Shown here: positions 55,293 to 64,000 of the stretch, in pieces
How the letters are laid out: each line of letters begins with the position of its first letter
How positions within the stretch are numbered: the stretch's first letter is position 1
Source of the DNA: Halocaridina rubra
Taxonomy: Eukaryota; Arthropoda; Malacostraca; Decapoda; Atyidae
Reading direction: 5' to 3'
DNA: 64,000 nucleotides
NCBI GenBank assembly: GCA_037179515.1
Contig: JAXCGZ010019153.1
Location: forward strand, 1-64,000
Program-made: the position numbers and the translations under genes
The notes under the pieces: model-generated
Told to the model about the DNA's origin: nothing
What the model saw: only the letters and a program-made list of their open reading frames with translations
Database searches by the model: none

Positions 55293-55740
55293 CTAACTCC
55301 ATCAGCGCTTTGCATACCTCTGTGGCTGTAAGGTTGATGTTCTCTAATACCGACCCTTGAGCTCCTATCTCTGCAATCTGAGGGGGTGGGGTATTTTCTA
55401 CTGTAAATACTGACTGAAACTCCTTGTTCAATTATTTGCAGATCTCTTCATCCATCTGAGTGATGCTTCCATCCGTTTTCTTTAACCATAAAACCTGTTC
55501 TTTTACCTTCAGTTTTCCTCTGCTAAAACTGTGGAAAAGCTTGGGATTTTCTTTAGCCTTCCTGGTGATGTCCCTCTCATAGTCTCTCTCTGCCTCTCTT
55601 CTTTTGCTTAGGTAGTCATTTCTTGCTCTTTTGTGGGTTTGCCAGGCATTTATGTTTTTTCTCCTCCTATACTTTTTCCAGTATTTGTCTCCTCTCCTTA
55701 GCTCTTTGGCATGAATTACACTTACTTTGGAGACAGGTAT

Positions 55741-56391
55741 TCAGCAATCTACTATCTTCTCATATTTCTCACAAAAGATGTCATACATTTCTTGTACAGA
55801 TTTGTTGTGAAATAAGGTTCTCCAGTCAATAACTGCAAAAAGCTCATTCATTTTGATGTAATCTCCTTTCAGATAGTTCCTCCTCATGTCCTCAGTGCCT
55901 CTACTATCAGGCAGAATATCTTCAATGATATACTCCATCAACAACACACAGGGGTCACTCTTTCCAATTGGTGGTTCATACTCAAGTTTTTCAATATCCA
56001 ACACATTATCTGTGAATACTAGATCAAGTAGTGATGGCTCATCCCCACCCCTGGCCCTCGTTGATGCCATTACATGTTGGTGTAGGAAATTCCCTTGTAC
56101 GCAATCTAGGAATCTTGCCCTGAATGAGTCCTCACCACTGTGTGGGTCAAGACTTATCCAATCTATCTCTTTATGATTAAAGTCTCTCATAATCAAAATC
56201 CTACATTTTTTTTCCCGTGCCATGTTAACAACTGAGTTTATGACCTCAATAGTACCTATATGACTTTCCTCATAAACTTCTAGCCTATTTTGGTTCCTTG
56301 GTGGGTTACATACAACAGTTATTATATTGCTCTCTGACCCAGTATTTATGCGATCAACAAGAAATTCCTTGAACTCACTTTCTATAGCCAA
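55741..56391 (-). pseudogene. LINE endonuclease (APE-type), partial
   Basis: Contains SNIITVVCNPPRN, CRILIMRDFNHKEIDW (normally GDFN; Gly to Arg), SLLDLVFTDN and PIGKSDPCVLLMEY (normally SDH; His to Pro). The order fits the C-terminal two thirds of an apurinic-type endonuclease. Two catalytic motifs are altered, so it should be inactive even without the truncation. A few in-frame codons continue upstream to about 56450. Confidence 0.8.
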
Positions 56392-56479
56392 GTTTATTTC
56401 TTCATCTTGAATCCTTTCACAGTGTTCAAGTGAAAAATCCTTTTGGGCAACTTCTGCTCTACTATTAGACTAGGGGTAG

Positions 56480-57245
56480 TGTGTGGAAGATAGGAGGATT
56501 CTGATCCCCATCTATGGAGAAAGTCTAGCATTTCCTCACTCCCCAGGTTAGTTCCGCCATCCGTTGACAAATGTTTCGGTGCCCCCCACCGAGTGACGAA
56601 TCCTCATAGCTTGGTGATGATTTTTCTGGAGGAGGTACAACTAGGGAAGTTTGTGATATTCAGCCAACCCGTGAGTCTGTCTGCATACATCAGGCACATG
56701 TTTCCTCCAAGCTGGAAGAGATCCACCACCGTTTGATTGTAGGGGTATTCGAGGGGTGTTGATGTCATTAAAGCGTCGGGAGAAGAGAAGGGTATCTTGA
56801 TGTCCCACTAGATGCATGTGGATCTTTAGTGCTGCAGATTCCCCTCCATGCTGGATCAATATACTTTCTGTCTGGCTCTCCTGAGCATTGAGTCTAGTCC
56901 TTGGTGACCTGCGTGTAAGTTAGCTACAATCTCGTGATGGAGGGATTCTGGGATGACAAGGCGTACGCAGCCTTGCTCATAATTGTACATGACCAGGTCC
57001 TGGGCCACAGCTAGTCTTTCTCTCATGCCATAGAAGGGGCGGAGACACATTAATTCCTGCATCATTTGGGTGGACCAGTCACCAGCTAATACTCGAGCTA
57101 CAAGTAGTTGATAGACAGGGTCCTCTGCAGCTGCATTCAAGATTGTATCCTTATCCATGACGCTGCCATCTTCATGACTTAGCGCTGCCAAAGTAGCCAC
57201 AGTTATGGCCACAGGGCGTGGTGGGCAGGTAACTTCCTCCACCAT
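56480..57245 (-). pseudogene. Gypsy-like integrase, broken
   Basis: The first frame (57245-56856) reads VRLVIPESLHHEIVANLHAG, then HQGLDSMLRRARQKVY, the HHCC zinc-binding part of Ty3/Gypsy integrases. After a stop the core continues in other frames: NQTVVDLFQLGG (first Asp), MYADRLTGWL (second Asp) and STDGGTNLGSEEMLDFL near 56520. The C-terminus is cut where the LINE endonuclease begins. Confidence 0.8.
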
Positions 57246-57249
57246 GAGG

Positions 57250-58574
57250 GGGTCGTGATGGGTACCTGGTGTGGGAATGAGTCAGGGACCAGCTCCAGGC
57301 TCTTACAAGCAGTTGGAGATAAGTATAGGTACGGGGTTGATTCCACAAAATAAATCTCTACTGCCGACGCTCCATCCAAAGTAATGTGGCCTTCTGCAGT
57401 GCCCATATATCACAGGTGTTGCCCTGCCACATCCTTCAAACTTTTCGATGTGCAAGCTGGGTTGGAGGAAGTTGCAGAGCCGAGCAGCGATATTCATGCT
57501 ACTCATTCCTGAGCATGTGTGTTGGCAATAGTATTGATGGAGAGGGCCACACCTCACTGGACAAGGAAACAGACACAGCCTGGAGAGATTGGAGGGACAT
57601 AGTAGATGCCACCACCACAACACTAGATACATCTGCCGAGGGAGCTTTCTTTTTACTCCTGCAACACTTCCCGAAGTGCCTCCCCTTTGGCAATTGTAGC
57701 AGGTAATGTTCCTGTCAGGGCAGGAGCTCTTTTCCATGTGCAAGTTCCCACAATTTCCGCAGGGGTGGCAAGGGGGATTGTGTGCATGGCAGCAATGGTT
57801 ACCTTGTCATCGTCCTCCGTTGCCATTGCAACTTGTGTAGGTGAACTGTAGTGTGAAAAAGACCTACTGTACCCTCTCTTGCTGCAGCCTTGAAGGCTGA
57901 ACACTTAGATCTAAGCTTATCTACAGTGCCATACAAAAAGAAATTCTGATGAATTTCCCTTTTTAGCATTGGGTCACTTAAACTTATTGTAAATTTACTT
58001 AAAGACATATAATCACTCAGATTATGTGTACACTTAGGGCACGTAAAGACACACTCTAGCTCTAACTCTGAACTTGAGAATATAGGCTAATAGGCTCGTG
58101 TGGAGCTTGGAAATCACTAAAAGAATCTCTTTACAGTACCACCTGATTAGTAGAGACTAGTACTAATGCCTCAATATTGTCTGAAGCTTGCATGGGAGTG
58201 AGATTAATCCACATTTCTTTGGCATATCTGGAATCCACGGCATGTTGTAGAGCTGGCACGCAGGTGAGCCGAATATGCATGACGGCTTCTAGGTCAGACC
58301 ACCTGTTAAGGAGTACCCAGGTCTCCATGGACAACCTCCACATCCTGAAGGTGGCAGAAGACATCTCGGCCACACATTTCTCCTGAGCAGAGGACATCAC
58401 AACACATGGTGTCCATGGAACATGTAGAGAAGGGGCGACTTTTTTTGGCACGGGGGTTGCCATGGCCCACGTTTGGCTCGCTTGCAACCTCCAGCTCTGA
58501 CGAAGAACAGGCGATGTGACCGTGACACAGAGCCTGCAAGGCATTGCCCATTGAAGTTCTGAAGAGGTGTCCAT
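57250..58574 (-). pseudogene. Gypsy-like gag and protease region, broken
   Basis: The gag-like frame (58574-58131: AMPCRLCVTV to MWINLTPMQASDNIEALVL) is followed by SKFTISLSDPMLKREIHQNF in another frame. Zinc knuckles: CGNCGNLHMEKSSC, then CYNCQRGG + HFGKCC, the latter split by a frameshift inside the knuckle. The downstream part contains IYFVESTPYLYLSPTACKS and LVPDSFPHQ, a segment between protease and RT in Gypsy polyproteins. The protease active site is not clearly readable. Confidence 0.65.
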
Positions 58575-58622
58575 GCTGTCATATCAGTACCCTTGGCATA
58601 AGTTCCAAATCACTGCACCATG

Positions 58623-58700
58623 TTGGAGGTGGATGAGTCATACAAGTGTTAACAAAGCACAACTTTATCATGCAACAGGTGAAACGTGACTAACAGGAAC
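58623..58700 (-). repeat. LTR-like end of the Gypsy remnant
   Basis: ttggaggtggatgagtcata ... gcaacaggtgaaacgtgact resembles 51013-51088 in the same orientation. The LTR outer limit was not found. Confidence 0.4.
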
Positions 58701-58869
58701 TAGCAACCCTTCAGTTATTAATCTACATCACGTAATTTTGGGGTCACCCAGATCAATCTTTCACTTATGGACTTCCACTGACAGTGCCTTCATTGTATAA
58801 TCATATATGAAAATGTGAACATCATTACCATAACCACAAAGAGCAATATGCATAGCATTCTACATGACA

Positions 58870-59070
58870 ATCCTGTTCCGGTTTTACGTCATGGACTCCC
58901 TTTTCTACTAAGGGCTAGGATGGTTGCCTTCTTGCGAAGGACTTGTTTTGGCAGATGTAATTGTTACCCTGAGTGTATGTCCTTACTAACCTCAGACCGT
59001 GACTGGGCGCGATCCCTCGACCTGATGCCTCAAAATCGCGGATGCTACCGCTTGAGCCACGGTGCCTGCA
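58870..59070 (-). mobile_element. tRNA-derived SINE (family 1)
   Basis: Near full-length relative of 923-1118. Minus-strand head ggcaccgtggctcaagcggt and B-box-like aggtcgagggatcgcg; tail side ccggaaca. Confidence 0.8.
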
Positions 59071-59074
59071 TTCT

Positions 59075-59800
59075 ATATGTTGAACACCTAATACAATACA
59101 TATGTACAGTAAGTTACAATAATAATATTATAGTTCTCCAGACACAAAAACACATCCAAGCAATGTGCCCAATTTGACCTTCTCTTGGTTGACTTTAATA
59201 TTCATTAATTGCTGAAAGTGATTAGAACATTAAAATATTAGATTTCTTGAAGGCTATCCTCCACACCTTACCTCATAACACTTAGCACTATGTAGCAGCA
59301 AACTATATATGAGCCATACACATACAACTAAGCCAACACGAAATTTACTGTTATAACTCCTAATGCAGTTTTTAGTAATGTTATAAAGAAAAAAATATAC
59401 TTGAAGAAAGCCTATTCAGAACAATAGTTAGCTACCCTTAATACTATTGTAGGCTAGAATAAGCTGCAATATTATCTTCTTTCTACTAGTTTGGTAATGC
59501 AGCATTGAGATTTAGCATAGTGAAACAAACTATACACTTTACTTACTTGCTTACTTATAGTATATTTAAGGTCAGACTTTACTGGCATGTTAATCCTAAA
59601 TATCAGTTGCATATATCACATGAATTAGTCAGTAAAACTTTGGTGTAAAGCTTTCCCTTTTTGCACTAAATAGTTCTTACTTACCCACTGTCTAAACCTT
59701 GACACTTTCAAAGAAACTCACTGAGGGCCTTCTGAGTAATTTTTATTTGAGTTACCTAATACTAATTGGATCATGTGGTCCAAAATTGTATAGTGTAAGT
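59075..59800. other. No gene recognised
   Basis: AT-rich sequence, nothing recognised. Confidence 0.5.
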
Positions 59801-61716
59801 TTTTTGTCGGTAAGTGTGATGCCAGGTCAGACAAGAAAATTGCAATCATCAAGCCCGGGTACCAAGAAAACATTAAGAGGAAGAAAAGTAGAAGTTTATG
59901 GAGAAGGAAGAAACAAGGAAATATACACAATAGGAAAAAAACAGGTTGAAAGAATAGTCGAATTTTTAGGCCCTAGAGATATGGCAGGATGAGGCCCTTA
60001 TATTACGATAGATCCGTTTTTTGAAGGAATTTAGGTTGTAAGAATTAAGATAGATAGAAGGAGGAAGGGTTTCAGAGTTTGGAGGTGGATAGGGAGAAGC
60101 AGTCATTGCTACAAATCTCCACACACTACCTGTGAGACGAGGCTGCTTGACAAATGTTGCGCAGTTTTGCCAGACTGTGAGGGATGCAACTTTTGCCAAT
60201 TCAACAGAGCAGTATTGGAAGTAGTAGAGATAGAGAAGAGCAAGGGATGATGTCATACTGCAAAGAGAGAGAGAATCCTGAGTAAAGTAAGAGATGGGTC
60301 ATAGATGAGTCTGATTGCCATAGATTCAATCCCATCAAGGAGATAATTATGTGAAGAAGCACCCTAGATGTGCGAGAAGATTTCAAAGCTGGGATGACAA
60401 GACCTTTATAGATATTGATTAACTGGATAAAGAAATAATAATGATGAAGACGAGACAAAACCTCCAATTTTTTGGATACAGATATAGAAATTTGGATTAT
60501 GTGACTCCTCCAAGACAACTTAAAGGCTATATGAATTCCTAATACGGTAATAGAATTAAGAGGGTTAATTTCGTTAGTTTCAAATACAATACGGGTAAGA
60601 GGAAAAGAAGATAAAGAGATAACCCGAAACAGTGTCTAATAGGCAATAAAATTAACAAAATTTTAGGTGCCCCATTCCGATACCCTCTGCAAATCGGAGT
60701 TGATACGACACTGATTATGAGTAGCAAATGAAGGTTGTAAAGAGAAGGCAGAGGAAAAATGAGGGGTAGATTCGCCAGCAAAAACGCAGAGTAGAGAGGA
60801 TGACGGGGACTGATGAAGAAAAGGAACAAAGTAGGTGAAAGAATAAATTCATGTGGGATACCACTGGTAACTAGGAATACGTTAGATGTTGCGCCGTCAA
60901 GAGCCATAGATATAAAATGGTCAGACAGAAAACTGGAAGTCGGAGAACAGAGAGAAGAGATAATGCCATCAGCAGGGAGTTTGACCAACAGAGCCTCGTA
61001 CCAGACTCTTTCAAAAGCCATAGAGAAGTCAAGGGTGACGACAAAGAATCTCTATAGTTTCTCAGAGAAGATGACCATACATCAGCAAGATAGGACAGGA
61101 GGTCACCAGTGGCTCTTGCTTTGCGGAAGCTGTACTGGTGATCAGAGGTAAACGAGTTTGATTCAAAATATTTCAAGAACTGAGAATTGAGCAAAATCAT
61201 TGAATACTTTAGCAATAGCAGAGGTTAGGGCAGTAGGTCGGTAGTTGGAAGGAACAGGTTGAACAATAGCATGCGTCCAAGATGAAGGATAGATAGTGAT
61301 TGAGAGAATGAGACAAAAAGACTGCTAAGTACTGGAGCCAGTTCATTTGCAAACTCCTAAAAGAACCTTGTAGGGATAAAATAGGGTCTAGATGCCTTGT
61401 TTGTCTTTAAAGAGCAAAGAACTTTATGGACTTTGCATGAAGAAAGAATAAGGGATGGCATAGGTCTAGAGAGGAGTAAAGTACGAGGAACAGATGCATT
61501 GTAATTGCTTATGGAAGAGTTGGTGGTAAAATAAGAACTAAAGAAAGAGGCTTTTTCAGTGGGAGAGCACACTATAGACCTATCAGGAAGAAATAGAAGG
61601 GGGACAGCATGAATTACAGATGTTTATGAAGAGATTTTTGTTTAATTACCAAAAATATTTATTGCTGGGAAAGAAGTTAGTCATCAACCTTCCTTCTTAA
61701 AAAGGAATCTTTAGTC

Positions 61717-62225
<509 letters not shown>

Positions 62226-63289
62226 CTTTAGCCCTTGGAATCTGACCAGTGCAGTGATTCCTAGCTGCAATAAAAGCAGAGAGAGTTAAATCAGAAAAAG
62301 AGGCTTGGTGCGATTGGTATGCTCAATCCCTGGTCTGAATATCCATGGAGCATGCTCGGTCAATATAAAGGATTAGGGGGAGAAAATTTTTTTTTATAGA
62401 GGAGGGGATGAATGCTTCCCTTCTCGAGGTTATGATCTCGGCAACTTTTAGGGCTACTTGATAAGCGTTGGAGGTCCGAAAGCAGTAGTCATCCCATGGA
62501 GGGTCAAAGAGAAAGTTATGCAAATTTTTGCTTTGCGTAAGGTTTAAGTAGCAAATGCTGAGCTGAGTAGGAGGAATTAATGGAGGGAGAGCGAAAATGG
62601 AAGAGATTAAGATCAAAGTGTATTCATATATACCAAGAGAGGAAAGTACAGAATAGGAATAGTTTGAAGAATTAGAAGTTAGAAATAGGTCAACAGTGTT
62701 AGCTGTATATTTGTGGCGATCGGGAAAACAAAGTGGATGTTTTATTTATCTGCTCCAGATTGTGAGTAATAGAGAAGGGAAGAGCCCCATTTCCTCCCAT
62801 ATCAGTGTGAGAAGAATGAAGCCACTCACTGTGATGTACATTGAGGTTCCAAATATTGGAGATTTCATCATGTGAGTGAGAAGATAACAAGGACTCATTT
62901 CAAGAGGACAAATATTCATAGAAGAACACAAAATTAGTGGAGTTGGAGGAGCATCAGCAGAAACATAGAAATATAGTGGTAATGGAAAGATAGATCTTCT
63001 GCGAGAGAACATCAAAGTCAGGAGATTCTATGTCAATGAACCTTGCGTTAGGAGTGCTAATGTTGCAGTAGGCACAGACAAAATCTTTGGAACGGTATCG
63101 AGAATATAGGAGGAGATTAGGGAGGGATATACCCAAGAGCTGTTTCTCAGACGAAAGATTGGAGTTCAGACCGTGAGTGTTGGAAAAGTGAGGAGTGAAA
63201 GAAGCAGATCTATCAGGAGGTGCAAGGTAATGGATAGAACCATTGCTACCACCAATTATGTCTATCCTCACGCCAATATAGAGGAGTTA

Positions 63290-64000
63290 AAAAGACGACA
63301 TGAATTCCAAACCTGTCAGCTAAAAGTTGGGTACATCACAATCAAAATAAAAAATGTTTTATTGCTTTAGCTAATATTTGTACACTTTTTCTAGTTCAGG
63401 CACTAAGGATGCACTTGAATAAGTTGGATCAAAACAATATAAATGCGCAAATATCATGAACAGAGACCCAATAGTCCAAATTAATGCGGGTATTATAGAC
63501 AACAGCAAGGATATCTCTAGATAGAGGTGAATTTTACCCTTCATATGTGATGTGTACACTAAAACTGGCAGAAAATTACATTAGCATTACCTTATATTGA
63601 TACTTTATTTATTAATCGTATTATAAAGATCTCTTCAACTCTACCATTTTTTCTTTATGTTGCTTGTATTGTTTTGCAGAGGTAGGCAGATTCGAGTAAC
63701 CTTTAATTCTGGATTAATAAAGCTGATAAAGATAATGTGGAAACAAATGTTTTCAGTAGATTACACGTAAAGCTTTAGGAGTGTACTTCCAGTGTTCCAG
63801 CAGAAAATAATTAAGCTTGTAGAGTCTTAAAGAAATGAGAGAAATAGCTTTTGAAATCGTTTTACTCCCTACTTCTCGAACACACTTGATGCTACATTCA
63901 GTACAATTTGTTCATTCCCCAACTCAAGCTGTCAGCAGGGAGGTTTTCTACCGGTAAACGCTCCTGTTATAGACTTAGTACTGTCTTATGAACAGTTATG
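63290..64000. other. No gene recognised
   Basis: AT-rich sequence; may include the 5' UTR of the LINE, but nothing can be supported. Confidence 0.4.

Larger units (their letters stand above)
53765..56450 (-). mobile_element. CR1/jockey-type LINE, 5'-truncated, decayed
   Basis: In minus-strand order: endonuclease part (56450-55741), linker (55740-55300), RT N-terminal half (55292-54930), RT C-terminal half (54827-54069) and 3' UTR to about 53765. Three long frames separated by stops or shifts. The 5' end meets Gypsy integrase sequence at about 56460. Its 3' end recurs on + at 31694-31890. Confidence 0.85.
56460..58622 (-). mobile_element. Ty3/Gypsy-like retrotransposon remnant lacking RT
   Basis: Minus-strand order: primer-site-like tggtgcagtgatttgg at about 58620-58605 next to an LTR-like CCAACA end; gag-like frame (58574-57799); two zinc-knuckle motifs (57760-57650); protease-like region and the ACKSLELVPDSFPHQVP linker (57500-57250); then directly the integrase N-terminal region (57245). 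RT and RNase H are absent. Frames are broken at many places. Confidence 0.75.

Noticed and set aside
56460..58700. Endogenous virus
   Set aside because: The zinc knuckles and integrase fit a Ty3/Gypsy retrotransposon; no envelope or other viral gene is seen.
59699..59992. 97-codon + strand ORF with basic C-terminus
   Set aside because: It is antisense to the 3' end of the jockey-like LINE (matching 29700-29870 in reverse), so a by-product.

Overview
This looks like nuclear DNA of an arthropod, most likely a decapod crustacean. That is an inference from the mixture of Tigger/pogo-like, Tc1-like, CR1/jockey-like, RTE-like and Ty3/Gypsy elements, tRNA-derived SINEs and very abundant (TA)n microsatellites; no species can be named from sequence alone. 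The only host gene I can support is the 3' end of the translation initiation factor gene eIF5B on the + strand. Four exons (12751-12978, 13601-13744, 22783-22878, 45395-45664) join without a gap or frameshift into 245 C-terminal residues and a stop. All three introns are phase 0 with GT..AG borders and measure 622 bp, 9.0 kb and 22.5 kb. Upstream exons must lie left of the window.

Almost everything else is repetitive. From 1 to 12.6 kb (inside an eIF5B intron) there is a chain of DNA transposons separated by (TA)n arrays: two foldback-type elements with TIR CACCTWGTTC, a nearly complete 3.9-kb Tigger-like element (4583-8453) with a once-frameshifted transposase, a second TIR family, and an array of tRNA-containing repeats, followed by LINE 3' ends. 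The 9.0-kb intron (13.7-22.8 kb) holds LINE fragments, SINEs and a possible piggyBac-like remnant. The 22.5-kb intron (22.9-45.4 kb) holds two Tigger-derived elements carrying about 160-bp tandem repeats, a 275-bp-period tRNA-like array with repeated inversions, a Tc1-like element with intact TIRs and a deleted transposase, two Tigger deletion derivatives, foldback elements, and a fresh 5'-truncated RTE-like LINE with an 8-bp target duplication.

Downstream of eIF5B (45.7-64 kb) are SINEs, the longest (TA)n array (about 327 bp), a decayed CR1/jockey-type LINE (53.8-56.4 kb, minus) abutting a Ty3/Gypsy remnant (56.5-58.6 kb, minus) that has lost its RT-RNase H, and a decayed jockey-like LINE (59.8-63.3 kb, minus) interrupted by a small hAT-type element. 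I found no convincing second host gene, no rRNA, no CRISPR array and no clearly functional tRNA gene.

The most unusual feature is structural. About 29 (TA)n arrays, about 3.0 kb in total, are not randomly placed: nearly every recognisable end of the TA-targeting transposons touches one, and nine arrays are sandwiched between the right end of one element and the left end of the next. The tRNA-like repeats also meet (TA)n at only two positions of their unit.
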